DNA of 64,000 bases from Sphingomonas beigongshangi (GCF_016820445.1 NZ_JADHDT010000004.1:248001-312000); one strand, 5' to 3'. Shown: positions 39,929-50,872, counted from the first letter of the stretch. Numbers and translations are program-made. Notes: generated from the letters alone by a model not told the origin.

Positions 39929-42334
39929 TCAACGCGCCGCGAGCACGTCCCGCGCGGCTTCGGCCAGCTGCTGCACCGAAAAGGGCTTGGGCAGGAAGGC
40001 GACCGCATCGATGTCGATCGACTTGCGCAATTGCTCCTCCGCATAGCCCGACATGAAGATGACCGGCAGGTCGGGATAGCGATCGCGCGCATGCCGGACC
40101 ATCGTCGGCCCGTCCATGCTGGGCATGACCACGTCGCTGATCAGCAGGTCGGGTCGCCCGTTCCGGTCGAGGAGGTCGAGCGCGGCCTCGCCGTTCTCCG
40201 CGGTCATGACCGTATAGCCCTGCCGCGTGAGCGCGCGCTCGGCGACGGCCCGGACCATGTCCTCGTCCTCGACCAGCAGGATCGTGCCCGTACCCCACAT
40301 CTCGACCGGCTTGGCCGCGGGCTTCGGCGGTTGCGGCCTCGCCACCGTCCCGGCCGCATGGACCGGCAGGTAGATGGAGAAGGTCGCGCCCTGGCCGGGT
40401 TTCGAATCCGCGAAGATCCAGCCGCCCGACTGCTTGACGATGCCGTAGACGGTGGAGAGGCCGAGGCCGGTGCCCTTGCCCACCTCCTTGGTGGTGAAGA
40501 AGGGCTCGAAGATCTTCGGCAGGACGTCCGGCGAGATGCCGGTACCGGTGTCGCTGACGACGAGCGCGGTATAGTCCGCCACGGGCAGGATGTCGGACGC
40601 CATCGCCCGCACCTCGGCGGCGGTCACCGCCTTGGTCTGGATGGTCAGCGTCCCCCCGCCACGCGGGTTCGCCGCGAGCATGGCGTCGCGCGCGTTGACC
40701 GCGAGATTGACGACGACCTGCTCGAGCTGTCCGGGATCGGCGCGAACCGCGCCAAGGCCACGGCCATGGCTGACGTCGAGCCGGATCTGCTCGCCCATCA
40801 GCCGCTTGAGCAGGTTCGATACCTCGGCCACCACGTCGGGGAGTTGCAGGACCTGCGGCCGCAGCGTCTGCTGACGGCTGAAGGCGAGCAGCTGCCGGGT
40901 CAGGCTGGCCGCGCGGTTCGAGTTGGTGCGTATCTGCTGAATGTCGTCGTAATCGCTGTCGCCTGGCGAGTGGCGCATCATCATCAGATCGCAATGGCCG
41001 ATGATCGCGGTCAGGATATTGTTGAAATCGTGCGCGACGCCGCCGGCGAGCTGGCCGACGGCCTGCATCTTCGTGGCCTGCGCGACCTCGCGCTTCAGCC
41101 GGCTTTCCTCGCTATTGTCCTTCAGGCTGAGCAGGACCGCCGCATCGCCGAGGCCGCGCGCGCCTGCGATGGTCAGCGCGACGGGTTCCTCCGGATGGTC
41201 CTTGAGGCGCACCGCCATGTCGGACGAATGCGTCGCACCCCCCGCGAAGCGGCGGATCGCATCGGCGACCGCCGCCTTGTCCTCGCGCACCACCAGATCG
41301 CCGGGGTAGAGCGGCGCCGCCTTGGGATCGACCTGCGCGGCGCGCAGGAAGGCGTCGTTCATCTGGAGGAACCGCCCCTCGCGATCGACGAGCGCCATGC
41401 CGAACGGCATCAGGCTGACGAGACTCCGGACGTGCGCCGACGCGCTGGCGCCGATCGCGGGCGCGGTATCCTCGTCGTCGAGCAGGGCGACCAGAACCGG
41501 GGCGTCCTGGCCATCCAGAAACGGTATCTGGAGCACGCGCAGCGGCGTGCCGTCGAGACCCTCGCGCTCGAAGCGCACGAGGCCGCGACTGTCGGTGATC
41601 AGCAGGCGCCCGAAATCGCGCCCGATCAGCGTGCCGGGCTCGCCCAGTGCGCGCAACGCGAGGACGCGATTGGCGGCGCGCACGCGGCCGTCCGGCCCGA
41701 GCAGCGCGGCCATGACGCCCGCCCCCCCCAGCCGATCGCCGGTCGGTCCGCCGATCAGCTGCTCCGCCGAGGCGGCGAGGTCACGTTCCTTGACCACGGT
41801 AAACCGCCACACCAGCATGTCGCCGTCCTCGCCGGCGCGCATGACCCTGGCGACCAGCTGGCGCTCGTCCGTCCGCAGGCCGGAGGTCTCGCCCTGCCCC
41901 TCGCGCCAGGCGGTGCGACCGGCATCGCCCAGCCGCGCCACGTCTTCGTCGCCCAGCGGCAGTCCCGGCGGGGTCGGAAAGCCCGCGAACAGCTGTTCAT
42001 AGGCATCGTTGGCGCAGACCAGCCTGCCGGCGCGATCGGTGATCGCCACCGCATCCGCGCTCGCCTGCGCAACTGCCCGGGTAAAGTCCCAGTCGACGCT
42101 GCGCACCGGCGCGACGGGCCGCGGAACCAGCAGCCGCAACGCGATCGCGACGCCCGTGACGACCAGCGCCGCGGCGAAGAAACCGGCGGCAAGGACCGCG
42201 TTGCCGACGAGCGCGAAGACGACGAACGTCGCCGCCACCGCCGCTCCGCCCGCGACGGCAAGCGCGATACGGGTCGATGAGGAACCGGCGGAAAGCGGAA
42301 GCGAAGCCATCCCCGCGTTCTTCGGGTGGATCAT
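39929..42334 (-). CDS. cckA: Hybrid histidine kinase CckA
   Basis: An 801-residue membrane kinase. Two helices (about 23-45 and 47-69) are followed by PAS-type regions (about 85-300 and 305-405), the phospho-acceptor H435 in [15 protein letters not shown], an ATPase domain ([32 protein letters not shown]) and a receiver with D734 in LISDVVMP and K783. The order and the VAHDFNN motif fit CckA, which through ChpT feeds phosphate to CtrA. In sphingomonads CckA is linked to motility and stress control. M9 is an alternative start. Confidence 0.9.
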   Translation of the reverse strand: MIHPKNAGMASLPLSAGSSSTRIALAVAGGAAVAATFVVFALVGNAVLAAGFFAAALVVTGVAIALRLLVPRPVAPVRSVDWDFTRAVAQASADAVAITDRAGRLVCANDAYEQLFAGFPTPPGLPLGDEDVARLGDAGRTAWREGQGETSGLRTDERQLVARVMRAGEDGDMLVWRFTVVKERDLAASAEQLIGGPTGDRLGGAGVMAALLGPDGRVRAANRVLALRALGEPGTLIGRDFGRLLITDSRGLVRFEREGLDGTPLRVLQIPFLDGQDAPVLVALLDDEDTAPAIGASASAHVRSLVSLMPFGMALVDREGRFLQMNDAFLRAAQVDPKAAPLYPGDLVVREDKAAVADAIRRFAGGATHSSDMAVRLKDHPEEPVALTIAGARGLGDAAVLLSLKDNSEESRLKREVAQATKMQAVGQLAGGVAHDFNNILTAIIGHCDLMMMRHSPGDSDYDDIQQIRTNSNRAASLTRQLLAFSRQQTLRPQVLQLPDVVAEVSNLLKRLMGEQIRLDVSHGRGLGAVRADPGQLEQVVVNLAVNARDAMLAANPRGGGTLTIQTKAVTAAEVRAMASDILPVADYTALVVSDTGTGISPDVLPKIFEPFFTTKEVGKGTGLGLSTVYGIVKQSGGWIFADSKPGQGATFSIYLPVHAAGTVARPQPPKPAAKPVEMWGTGTILLVEDEDMVRAVAERALTRQGYTVMTAENGEAALDLLDRNGRPDLLISDVVMPSMDGPTMVRHARDRYPDLPVIFMSGYAEEQLRKSIDIDAVAFLPKPFSVQQLAEAARDVLAAR

Positions 42335-42416
42335 GGCGATCCGTCAAGCGATTGCAGGCGATCACGATCCGGACGCGCACATGGCGGACACGTCCGGATC
42401 GCTCGTCGCGACATGC

Positions 42417-44438
42417 TTACCAGATCCGAACGCGCTTCTCCGGCGGCAGGACCAGCTTGCCGGTCGGGGCAGGATTGAACGCCCCGTACCAGGGATCGAG
42501 ATTGCGCACGACCCAGGCGCGCTGCTGCGACGGCGCATGCGGATCGGTCAGCAGCCGCTGCTTCAGATTGGCCTCGCGATAGTTGCGGCGCCACACCTGC
42601 GCCCAACCCAGGTAGAAGCGCTGATCCGCCGTATAGCCGTCGATCACCGGCGCGGCCTTGCCGCCCAGCGATGCCTTGTACGCATCATAGGCGACCGAGA
42701 GGCCGGCGAGATCGGCGGTATTCTCGCCCAGCGTCAGCGCGCCCTTCACATGCATGCCCGGCAGCGGCTCATAGGCGTCATATTGATCGACGAGCTGCTG
42801 GGTCAGCGCCTTGAAGCGCGTGACGTCCTCCGGCATCCACCAGTCGGTCAGCTGGCCGTGCGCATCGTATTTCGAACCCTGGTCGTCGAAATGATGGCTC
42901 AGCTCGTGGCCGATGACCGCACCGATGCCGCCATAGTTGACCGCGGGATCCGCCTTCGGGTCGAAGAACGGCGGCTGCAGGATGGCGGCCGGGAAGACGA
43001 TCTCCACCATGCCGAAATTGGCATAGGCGTTGACCGTCATCGGCGTCATGCCCCATTCCCACCGCTGCAGCGGCTTGCCGAGATGCTGCACGTTATAGTC
43101 GTGTGCCCATTGCCGCGCGCGTTGCGCGTTGCCGAAGGCGTCGCCGGGCACGATCTTCAGCGCGGCATAATCGCGCCACCGGTCGGGATAGCCGATCTTC
43201 GGCGTGAAGGCGGCGAGCTTGGCATGCGCCTTGACCTTGGTCTCCGGCGCCATCCACTGCAGCGCGTCGATCCGCTTGCCCATCGCGGCGATGACGTTGC
43301 GGACCAGCTGGTCGGCCGCCGCCTTGGTCTCCGGCGGGAAATAGCGCTGGACGTAAAGCTTGCTGACGTCGTCGGACAGCGCGCCGCTGGTGAAGCCGAC
43401 CGCGCGCTTCCAGCGATTCTCCTGCTGCGGCGTCCCCGACAAGGTCGTGCCGTAGAAGGCGAACTGTTCCTGATCGAAGGCGCTCGGCAGCACGCTGGCA
43501 TAGCCGTCGAGCGTGCGGAGCAGCAGCTGGTCCTGCAACACCGCGATCGGCGCCGCGCCGACGAGCCGCGCGATCCCCTGGATCGCGCTCGGCTGCGAGA
43601 CGATCAACGTATCGACGGGCGTGCCGATGCCCTTCAGATAGGTGACGAAATCGAAGCCGGGCGCGGACTGCGCCAGCTGCGCGACCGTCATCTTGTTATA
43701 GGTCTTGGTGGCATCGCGGCTGTCGATCCGCGTCCAACTGACCTGCGCGATCTGCGTCTCGAAATCGACCAGCGCCTTGGCGCGCGCCGCGGCATTCGGC
43801 TCGCCCGCAAGCGTGAACATCTTGGCGATATGCGCCTCGTACGCCGCCTTCTCCTTCGCGTTCTTGGCGTCGAGATAATAGTCGCGGTCCGGCATGCCGA
43901 GGCCCGACTGGCGCATCTCGACGACATAGGTCTCCGGCGCCTTGTCGTCCTGGCCGACGCCGGCGCCGAACGGCACGCCGATGCCGTTGCGATCCGCCTC
44001 GGCCAACAGGGCCGCATAGTTCGACCTGGTCGCCGCCTTGATCTTCGTGAGCCACGGCTGGACCGGCGCGAGCCCCTTCCTGTCGATCGTCGCGGTGTCC
44101 AGATAGGTCGCATAGGCGGTGCCGATCTTGGACCCGCGCTGCTTCGCCGCCGCCTCGAGGATCGTGCGCGTCCGATCGCGCGACAGGTCGGCGAGCGTGT
44201 CGAACGCGCCGAAACTCGCCTTGTCCGCGGGGATCGCCGTGGTCCTGGTCCAGCTGCCGTTGGCGAAGGCGTAGAAGTCGTCGCCCGGCCCGACCGACTT
44301 GTCCATGCCCTGTTCGTCGAAGCCGAAGCGGCCGATCTGCGGCGCGTTGGCGGGCGCGGTCTGCGCCATGCCGATAGTCGCGCCGACGCCGGCGATCGCC
44401 GACCCTGCGAGCAGGCCGGCGAGGACGATCATTCTCAT
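42417..44438 (-). CDS. M13 family zinc metallopeptidase, copy 1
   Basis: A 673-residue exported peptidase of the neprilysin/PepO family. Signal sequence at about 1-25; zinc site HELSH (H511, H515) followed by the third-ligand glutamate in GENTADLAG. Full family features are present (NAYxNF and VIGHELSHHFDDQG). It is the last of three tandem M13 genes and has its own GGGAGAG ribosome-binding site; 65 bp separate it from copy 2. M13 enzymes cleave peptides of up to about 40 residues; the substrate is unknown. Confidence 0.92.
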   Translation of the reverse strand: MRMIVLAGLLAGSAIAGVGATIGMAQTAPANAPQIGRFGFDEQGMDKSVGPGDDFYAFANGSWTRTTAIPADKASFGAFDTLADLSRDRTRTILEAAAKQRGSKIGTAYATYLDTATIDRKGLAPVQPWLTKIKAATRSNYAALLAEADRNGIGVPFGAGVGQDDKAPETYVVEMRQSGLGMPDRDYYLDAKNAKEKAAYEAHIAKMFTLAGEPNAAARAKALVDFETQIAQVSWTRIDSRDATKTYNKMTVAQLAQSAPGFDFVTYLKGIGTPVDTLIVSQPSAIQGIARLVGAAPIAVLQDQLLLRTLDGYASVLPSAFDQEQFAFYGTTLSGTPQQENRWKRAVGFTSGALSDDVSKLYVQRYFPPETKAAADQLVRNVIAAMGKRIDALQWMAPETKVKAHAKLAAFTPKIGYPDRWRDYAALKIVPGDAFGNAQRARQWAHDYNVQHLGKPLQRWEWGMTPMTVNAYANFGMVEIVFPAAILQPPFFDPKADPAVNYGGIGAVIGHELSHHFDDQGSKYDAHGQLTDWWMPEDVTRFKALTQQLVDQYDAYEPLPGMHVKGALTLGENTADLAGLSVAYDAYKASLGGKAAPVIDGYTADQRFYLGWAQVWRRNYREANLKQRLLTDPHAPSQQRAWVVRNLDPWYGAFNPAPTGKLVLPPEKRVRIW

Positions 44439-44503
44439 ATTCTCTCCCAAACACTGTGGTCTTGTTGACCCATCGTGTTGGCCGATAACGGAAAAGCAGA
44501 GAG

Positions 44504-46525
44504 TTACCAAATCCTGATGCGTTGATCCGGCGCCAGATAATATCGTTGCCCCGGCCGTGCCCCAAAGGCGGCATACCAAGCGTCAATATTGCGAGTCGTT
44601 AGCGCCCTTTGATGGTCGGGCGCGTGGAAGTCGATCTTCACCTGCTGCCGCAAGGCCGATTCGCGGATCTTGGTGCGCCACACCTGTGCAAAGCCCAGGA
44701 AGAAGCGCTGGTCGCCGGTCAGACCGTCGATGATCGGTGCCGGCTTCCCCGCGAGCGTAGCATGATAGGCGTCATAGGCGATCGTGATGCCGGCGAGGTC
44801 GGCGATATTCTCTCCCAGCGTCAGGTCGCCCTGGACGTGCACGCCCGGCAGGACTTCGTAGCCGTTCGCCTGCGCGACCAGGCGGTCGGTCAGCATCTTG
44901 AACCGCTTGACGTCCTCGGCCGTCCACCAGTCGACCAGCGCGCCGTTCTTGTCGTACTTGCGCCCCTGGTCGTCGAAATGGTGGCTGATCTCATGGCCGA
45001 TGATCGCGCCGATCCCGCCATAATTAATTGCCGGATCGGCATGCGGGTCGAAGAACGGCGGTTGCAGCACCGCGGCCGGGAACACCACCTCGTTGAGCGA
45101 CGGATTGGCATAGGCGTTGATTTCCATCGGCGTCATGAACCATTCCGCACGATCGATGGGCTGGCCCAGATGGTTGAGCTGCCGCTGGTGCTCGAAGCGG
45201 CTCGCGCGCATCACGTTGCCGACCAGATCGTCCCGTCGGATGAAGAGCGCGGAATAGTCGCGCCAGCGGTCCGGATAGCCGATCTTGGGCGTGAAGCTCG
45301 CGAGCTTGGCCACCGCCTTGGCCCGCGTCGCGGGCGCCATCCAGTCGAGCCGCCGCAGGCGCCCGTCCATCGCCGCGATGAGGTTGCGGACCAAAGTATC
45401 GGCCGCCGCCTTGGTCGCAGGCGGGAAATGGCGGGCGACATAATCCTTGCCCACGGCCTCGCCCATGAAGGTTTCCACGGTCTGCACGCCGCGTTTCCAC
45501 CGGGGCTGATCCTCGGGGACGCCGTTCAACGCCTTGCCGCGATAGGCGAACCGCGCGGCGACAAAGTCCTGCGACAGATAGGGCGCATACCCATCCAGCA
45601 GGCGCAGCGCCGCATGGTCCTTGAGCGTCGCCAGCGGCGTGGCCGCGTACAGCCGCGCCTCTCCCGCAAAGGCGGTGGGCTGGCAGGCCAACAGGGCGGC
45701 GGACGCCTCCGCGCCCACAGCACGGAAATACGCGACCCATGGATAGCCCGGCGCCTTGGCCGCGAAATCGGCGGGCGTCCATTTGTTGTAGGCCTTGTCG
45801 ACGTCGCGGGTATCGGCCCGCGTCCAGTGGGCAGCGGCGAGCTGCCGCTCGAAATCGAAGACCGCCTTTGCGCGCGCCGGAGCGTCCGCCGCGGACACGC
45901 GGCCCGACAAGGTCAGAAGCTGCGTCAGGTAGGTCAGGTACGCAGCCCGGTTGGCGGCGGTCGCCGCATCGTCCTTCAGATAATAGTCGCGATCCGGAAG
46001 GCCGAGGCCACCCTGCCAAAGCTGCGGGATATACTGGTCGGGCGCCTTGTCGTCGGGCCCGATGCGAAAGCGGAAGAAAGCGGAAACGCCCATCCGCTCC
46101 ATCGTGCCATGTTCCGCCGCCAGCGCCTCGCGCGATGCGGCGGCATCGATCGCCGCCAGCGCGGGATGAAGCGGCGCGACGCCCTTCGCATCCGCGGCCG
46201 CCTGATCGACAAAGCTGGCGTAAAAATCGCCCGGCTTGCTTCCGGGCGTGCCGGCGTCTTCCTCCAGGATGGCGCGGGTATCGCGCAACGCCTTCTCGTC
46301 GAGCTCGTCCCAGACGCCGTAATAGGCGCGGTCCGCGGGGATCGCGAGCTGGCGCTCCCAGGCGCCGCTGGCGAACAGAAAGAAATCGTCGCCCGGCTGC
46401 ACGGAGCGGTCCATGCCCGCGGTGTCGAACCCGAAGCTGCCGATCGCGGGTCGGACACTATCGCCCGCCAGTGCGCCGGTCGCGCAGGCCCCACTCAGCA
46501 GCGCGGCGGCGATCCATCCCCTCAT
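44504..46525 (-). CDS. M13 family zinc metallopeptidase, copy 2
   Basis: A 673-residue exported peptidase with signal MRGWIAAALLSGACATGALAG, zinc site HEISH (H511, H515) and third-ligand segment GENIADLAG. It has the same length as copy 1 and the same residue number for the zinc site, but clear sequence divergence throughout, so the duplication is old. A GC-rich hairpin precedes it (46549-46575). Confidence 0.92.
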   Translation of the reverse strand: MRGWIAAALLSGACATGALAGDSVRPAIGSFGFDTAGMDRSVQPGDDFFLFASGAWERQLAIPADRAYYGVWDELDEKALRDTRAILEEDAGTPGSKPGDFYASFVDQAAADAKGVAPLHPALAAIDAAASREALAAEHGTMERMGVSAFFRFRIGPDDKAPDQYIPQLWQGGLGLPDRDYYLKDDAATAANRAAYLTYLTQLLTLSGRVSAADAPARAKAVFDFERQLAAAHWTRADTRDVDKAYNKWTPADFAAKAPGYPWVAYFRAVGAEASAALLACQPTAFAGEARLYAATPLATLKDHAALRLLDGYAPYLSQDFVAARFAYRGKALNGVPEDQPRWKRGVQTVETFMGEAVGKDYVARHFPPATKAAADTLVRNLIAAMDGRLRRLDWMAPATRAKAVAKLASFTPKIGYPDRWRDYSALFIRRDDLVGNVMRASRFEHQRQLNHLGQPIDRAEWFMTPMEINAYANPSLNEVVFPAAVLQPPFFDPHADPAINYGGIGAIIGHEISHHFDDQGRKYDKNGALVDWWTAEDVKRFKMLTDRLVAQANGYEVLPGVHVQGDLTLGENIADLAGITIAYDAYHATLAGKPAPIIDGLTGDQRFFLGFAQVWRTKIRESALRQQVKIDFHAPDHQRALTTRNIDAWYAAFGARPGQRYYLAPDQRIRIW

Positions 46526-46548
46526 GCTCTTTCCCCCCGAAAAGACAT

Positions 46549-46575
46549 CCGCCCGCCGAATCGATCGGCGGGCGG
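46549..46575 (-). terminator. Strong hairpin between M13 copies 3 and 2
   Basis: CCGCCCGCCGA (46549-46559) and TCGGCGGGCGG (46565-46575) form an 11-bp perfect stem with a 5-nt loop. On the minus strand it is followed by ATGTCTTTT. It could end or attenuate the transcript of copy 3 before copy 2. Confidence 0.6.
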
Positions 46576-46601
46576 CGGGAGGCTATCAAATCCGGTAACG
46601 C

Positions 46602-48668
46602 TTACCAGATGTGAATACGGTCGTTGGGCGCCAGATAATAGGTCTGGCCCTGCTTCACGTCGAAGGCCGGATACCAGGCGTCGAGGTTGCGCACGACATA
46701 GGCACGCCACTGGCCCGGCGTGTGCGGGTCGGTGGTCAGCTGGTTCTTGATCGAGGCCTCGCGTGCCTTGGTCTGCCAGACCTGGCCGAAGCCCATGAAG
46801 AAGCGCTGGTCGCCGGTATAGCCGCCGACTACCGGCGCGGGCTTGCCCTTCAGCGACAGCTTGTACGCGTCATAGGCGACGTTGATGCCGGCAAGGTCGG
46901 CCATGTTCTCGCCCAGCGTCAACTTGCCGTTGACGTGCGTGCCCGGGATCGGCTCGTAAGCGCCATATTGCGCCACCACCTTGTCGGTCAGCGCGTTGAA
47001 ACGCTCGACATCCTGCGGGGTCCACCAGTCGGAGAAATTGCCCTTCGGGTCGAACTTGCGCCCCTGGTCGTCGAAGTGGTGGCTGAGCTCGTGTCCGATG
47101 ACCGCGCCGATGCCGCCATAGTTCACCGCCGGATCGGCGTTCGGATCGAAGAACGGCGGCTGCAGGATCGCGGCCGGGAACACCACCTCGTTCATCAGCG
47201 GATTGGCATAGGCATTCACCGTCTGCGGCGTCATGAACCATTCGCTGCGGTCGACGGGCTTGCCGATCTTGTTGCGCTGGCGGTTGTATTCGAACTCCGC
47301 CACGCGCTGCGCATTGCCGAGCACGTCGCCCTTGACCACCTGCAGCGACGAATAGTCGCGCCACTTGTCCGGATAGCCGATCTTGGGCGTGAAGGCGGCG
47401 AGCTTGGCCCGCGCCTTGACCTTCGTCTCGGGGGCCATCCAGGTCAGGTTCTGGAGGCGGATATCCATCGCGGCGATCAGGTTGCGGACGAGCTCGTCCG
47501 CCTTGGCCTTCGCCTCGGGCGGGAAATACTTCTGCACATAGACCTGGCCGACCGCCTCGCCGAGGCTGCCGTTGACGAGGCCGACGCCGCGCTTCCAGCG
47601 ATCCTTGAGCTGCGGCGTGCCGTTCAGCGTCGTGCCGTAGAAGGTGAACTGCGTATTCACGAAGGGCGACGACAGCAGCGGCGCGGCGTTCGAGATGGTG
47701 TGGAACGCCAGATATTCCTTCCACACCGGCAGCGGCGTCGCGGCGATGATCTTGGCGGTGCCGGTCAGCGCCGAAGGCTGGCCGACGATGACGCGGGTCT
47801 GGCTTCCCAGGCCCTGCGCGGCGAGCATGCCCTGCCAGTCGAAGCCCGGCATCGCCGTCGCGAGCTGCGCGACCGGCATCGGGTTGTAGCCCTTTTCGAC
47901 CTGGCGCAGGTCGGCGCGATCCCAATGGACCTGCGCGATCTGCTTTTCGAGATCATAGATGCGCTGCGCCGCGCCCTGCGGGTCGGGCTGGCCGGCGAGG
48001 CGCATCATGTCGGCGATATAGGTGACGTACTTGGTGCGCGCCTCGGCGAACTTGGGGTCGTCCTTGAGGTAATAATCCTTGTCCGGCAGGCCGAGGCCGC
48101 CCTGGCCGAGGTAGACGGCGTAGACGGTGTTGTCCTTGAGGTCCTGCTCGATCCCCGCGCCGACCGGCACGTCGATGCCGTGGATCGTCGCATCGGCGAA
48201 CGCCTTGGCCAGATCGCCCTGCGTGCGGATGGCGGCGATCTTCGCCAGATAGGGCTTGAGCGGCGCGGCGCCCGCCTTCTCGATCGCGGCCTGGTCCATG
48301 AAGGTCGCGTAGGTGACGCCGATCTTGTCCTTGACGCTCATCGGCCCGCTGGCGACCGGCGATGCGGCAGCCTCCTCGATCACGGCGCGGGTGCGCTTCT
48401 CCGACAGGTCGGCGAGGATGGCGAAACCGCCCCAGCTCGCGCGATCCGCGGGGATTTCGGTTCGCTTCATCCACGCGCCGTTGACGTAGTTGTAGAAGTC
48501 GTTGCCGGGCAGCACCGACTTGTCCATCGCGGTCAGGTCGACGCCGAAATCGCCAAGCTTGGGCTTGCCCGGGGCGGTCGTGCCCATGTCCGAGGTTCCG
48601 GTCTGAGCATAGACCGCGCCGGTGGCGGCGGAGGCGAGCAGAAGGGCGGCGAGAACCGTTTTGCGCAT
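46602..48668 (-). CDS. M13 family zinc metallopeptidase, copy 3
   Basis: A 688-residue exported peptidase, first of the three in transcription order. Signal MRKTVLAALLLASAATGAVYAQ; zinc site HELSH (H526, H530); third ligand in GENMADLAG. AAGGA lies 7 nt before the ATG. It ends with the same IW pair (RIHIW) as its neighbours (RVRIW, RIRIW), a typical family C-terminus. Confidence 0.93.
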   Translation of the reverse strand: MRKTVLAALLLASAATGAVYAQTGTSDMGTTAPGKPKLGDFGVDLTAMDKSVLPGNDFYNYVNGAWMKRTEIPADRASWGGFAILADLSEKRTRAVIEEAAASPVASGPMSVKDKIGVTYATFMDQAAIEKAGAAPLKPYLAKIAAIRTQGDLAKAFADATIHGIDVPVGAGIEQDLKDNTVYAVYLGQGGLGLPDKDYYLKDDPKFAEARTKYVTYIADMMRLAGQPDPQGAAQRIYDLEKQIAQVHWDRADLRQVEKGYNPMPVAQLATAMPGFDWQGMLAAQGLGSQTRVIVGQPSALTGTAKIIAATPLPVWKEYLAFHTISNAAPLLSSPFVNTQFTFYGTTLNGTPQLKDRWKRGVGLVNGSLGEAVGQVYVQKYFPPEAKAKADELVRNLIAAMDIRLQNLTWMAPETKVKARAKLAAFTPKIGYPDKWRDYSSLQVVKGDVLGNAQRVAEFEYNRQRNKIGKPVDRSEWFMTPQTVNAYANPLMNEVVFPAAILQPPFFDPNADPAVNYGGIGAVIGHELSHHFDDQGRKFDPKGNFSDWWTPQDVERFNALTDKVVAQYGAYEPIPGTHVNGKLTLGENMADLAGINVAYDAYKLSLKGKPAPVVGGYTGDQRFFMGFGQVWQTKAREASIKNQLTTDPHTPGQWRAYVVRNLDAWYPAFDVKQGQTYYLAPNDRIHIW

Positions 48669-48728
48669 CGTAGGTCCTTGGAAAAGAAACGCAGGATGAC
48701 GCGTGTTGTACCCGGTTAAGACGCCTCG

Positions 48729-49292
48729 TCAACGTCCAGTTTTTTCGTGTCGAAACCGCCACTTGCGCGCAATCCACAGCCGCCAGCCGAGCGCGGAGGC
48801 GCCATAGCCGGCGACCGCGCAGAGACTCGTCAGCACGATCAGCCCCAATGCGAACGAGGGCCCCTGCGCCCACAGCCACTGGAACGCGCCGGTCACCCGG
48901 TGCAGCCATCCGGTCGCTGCCTCGGTGGCAGGCTGGACGATCGTCGCCGCCTCGCTGTGCAGGAGCCAGGCGCCGATCCGGTAGGCGACGTACCACAGGA
49001 ACGGCGTCGTCAGCGGGTTGGTGATGAAGGTCGTGAGGGCGGCGACGGGGACGTTCGCGCGGAACGGCAGCGCGAACACTGCGGCGATCGCGATCTGCGC
49101 GACCGGAAAGAGGAAACCCGCAACCACGCCCAGTGCGACGCCGCGCGGCACCGATCGGCGGGTGAACCGCCACAGACCAGGCTCCAGCACCCGGTGCGCG
49201 ACCGGGCGCAGCAGCCGGTTGGCTTCCATCGACTCGCGTGTGGGCAGGTTGCGATGCCCCCAGGCGACGAGGCGCTGCCAAGGGGACGGCAT
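48729..49292 (-). CDS. DUF2062 membrane protein
   Basis: A 187-residue protein with three likely membrane segments (about 48-75, 78-110 and 143-166) and the DUF2062 pattern SVPRGVALGVVAGFLFPVAQ and TTFITNPLTTPFLWYVAYRIG. Family function is not established. It follows smpB by 10 bp on the minus strand. Confidence 0.85.
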   Translation of the reverse strand: MPSPWQRLVAWGHRNLPTRESMEANRLLRPVAHRVLEPGLWRFTRRSVPRGVALGVVAGFLFPVAQIAIAAVFALPFRANVPVAALTTFITNPLTTPFLWYVAYRIGAWLLHSEAATIVQPATEAATGWLHRVTGAFQWLWAQGPSFALGLIVLTSLCAVAGYGASALGWRLWIARKWRFRHEKTGR

Positions 49293-49302
49293 GGACGCGC
49301 CG

Positions 49303-49785
49303 TCAGCCGCGATCGCGCAGGATGCGCGCGGCGTCGCGCTTCCAGTCGCGTTCCTTGATCGCCTCGCGCTTGTCGTGCGTCTTGCGCCCCTTGGCGAGCG
49401 CGAGCTCCACCTTCGCCCGCCCGCGGCTGTTGAAATAGACGGACAACGGCACGAGCGTCATGCCCTCACGCGCCACCGCGCCATGGAGCTTGTTGATCTC
49501 GCGTTCGTGCAGCAGCAGCTTGCGCGGCCGCTTCGCCTCGTGGTTGAAGCGATTGCCGTGGCTGAATTCCGGCACGTTGGCGTTAACCAGCCATACCTGC
49601 CCGTCGCGGACCTCCGCATAGCTTTCCGCGATCGACCCTTCGCCGAAGCGGAGCGACTTCACCTCGGTGCCCGTCAGGGCGATCCCCGCCTCGTAGACGG
49701 TGTCGATGCTATACTCGAATCGCGCCTTCCGGTTTTCGGCGACGATCTTCTTCTTGTCGAAGGTTGCGGGCTTGGGACGTGGCAT
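49303..49785 (-). CDS. smpB: SsrA-binding protein SmpB
   Basis: A 160-residue tmRNA-binding protein used in trans-translation to rescue stalled ribosomes. The family core [30 protein letters not shown] and the C-terminal basic tail ([20 protein letters not shown]) are intact. It is 52 bp downstream of dapA; the dapA-smpB order is common in alphaproteobacteria. Confidence 0.95.
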   Translation of the reverse strand: MPRPKPATFDKKKIVAENRKARFEYSIDTVYEAGIALTGTEVKSLRFGEGSIAESYAEVRDGQVWLVNANVPEFSHGNRFNHEAKRPRKLLLHEREINKLHGAVAREGMTLVPLSVYFNSRGRAKVELALAKGRKTHDKREAIKERDWKRDAARILRDRG

Positions 49786-49837
49786 GGACGGCCGGATGTA
49801 GGGATGTCCGCGCTCCAGGGGAAGCGCGCAACGCCCC

Positions 49838-50722
49838 TCAGATCAGTCCTGCGTGCGTCAATGCCGCATCGACCGCAGTCCGCGCGGCCTCCGACGGCCA
49901 GGTCATCGGCAGGCGAAGGCCGGCCGGGAAGCCGGGACGCACGCGCGTCATCGCATATTTGACGGGACCCGGCGACGCGTCCGTGAACAGCGCGTCGTGG
50001 AGCGGGTAGAGGCGATCCTGGTAGCGCAGCGCGGCGGCATAGTCGCCGGCCTGGCAGGCCGCCTGGAATTCGGCGCACAGACGCGGCGCGACATTGGCGC
50101 TGACCGAGATGCAGCCCCGCCCCCCCATGGCGTTGAAGGCGAGCGCCGAGTCGTCGTTGCCGGACAGCTGGACGAACGCGTCCGGGCAGGCGGCGCGGTG
50201 CTGCGACACGCGGGCGATCGCGCCGCTCGCATCCTTCACGGCGACGAAGATGTCGGGGTGGGCGTTGACGATCCGCACCAGCGTGGCGGGCTGGATATCC
50301 GTCACGGTGCGGGCGGGTACGTTGTACAGCACGATCGGCAGCGGCGCGTCCTTCGCCAGGAACGCGAAATGCTGGAAGATGCCCTCCTGGCCGGGACGGT
50401 TGTAATAGGGCGGCACCATCAGCGCGGCGTCCGCGCCCGCGTCCTTCGCGCGGCGCAGGTTCGCCGCCGCGACCATCGTGTCGTTGGACCCGGCGCCCGC
50501 GATCACCGGGACCCGCCCCCTCGCCTGGTCGACGCAGATCCGCACGATGCCGAAATGCTCGTCGGCGGTCAGCGTTGCCGCTTCCCCGGTGGTGCCGCAC
50601 GGCACCAACGCCGAAGATCCTTCCGCGATCTGCCACTCGATCAGGTCGCGATACGCCTGTTCGTCGAATTGCCCTTCGCCATCGAAGGGCGTGACGAGCG
50701 CGGGGATGGAACCGGAGAACAT
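49838..50722 (-). CDS. dapA: 4-hydroxy-tetrahydrodipicolinate synthase
   Basis: A 294-residue aldolase-type enzyme condensing pyruvate and aspartate semialdehyde in lysine and peptidoglycan synthesis. The motif [10 protein letters not shown], the tyrosine in [10 protein letters not shown] and the Schiff-base lysine in FVAVKDASG are all present. ATG at 50722 gives the standard [13 protein letters not shown]; the frame extends further upstream without family sequence. Confidence 0.95.
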   Translation of the reverse strand: MFSGSIPALVTPFDGEGQFDEQAYRDLIEWQIAEGSSALVPCGTTGEAATLTADEHFGIVRICVDQARGRVPVIAGAGSNDTMVAAANLRRAKDAGADAALMVPPYYNRPGQEGIFQHFAFLAKDAPLPIVLYNVPARTVTDIQPATLVRIVNAHPDIFVAVKDASGAIARVSQHRAACPDAFVQLSGNDDSALAFNAMGGRGCISVSANVAPRLCAEFQAACQAGDYAAALRYQDRLYPLHDALFTDASPGPVKYAMTRVRPGFPAGLRLPMTWPSEAARTAVDAALTHAGLI

Positions 50723-50872
50723 GCCCCGCGCCGTGCGACGCGACCAACGACCTGTCAAGCGGCGGCGCGGCGTCTCCCGGCTTTGCGACGAACCGTTGCG
50801 CCGGGCGACGAACCGTGATCGCACGCGCTCTTTATTCAGGACAGATTACGGCGGAATCTCTATTCTTTGCCC

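Noticed and set aside
44609-48719. Two open frames of over 700 codons antisense to the M13 peptidases
   Set aside because: Same codon-bias effect. The minus-strand frames contain signal peptides and complete zinc sites.
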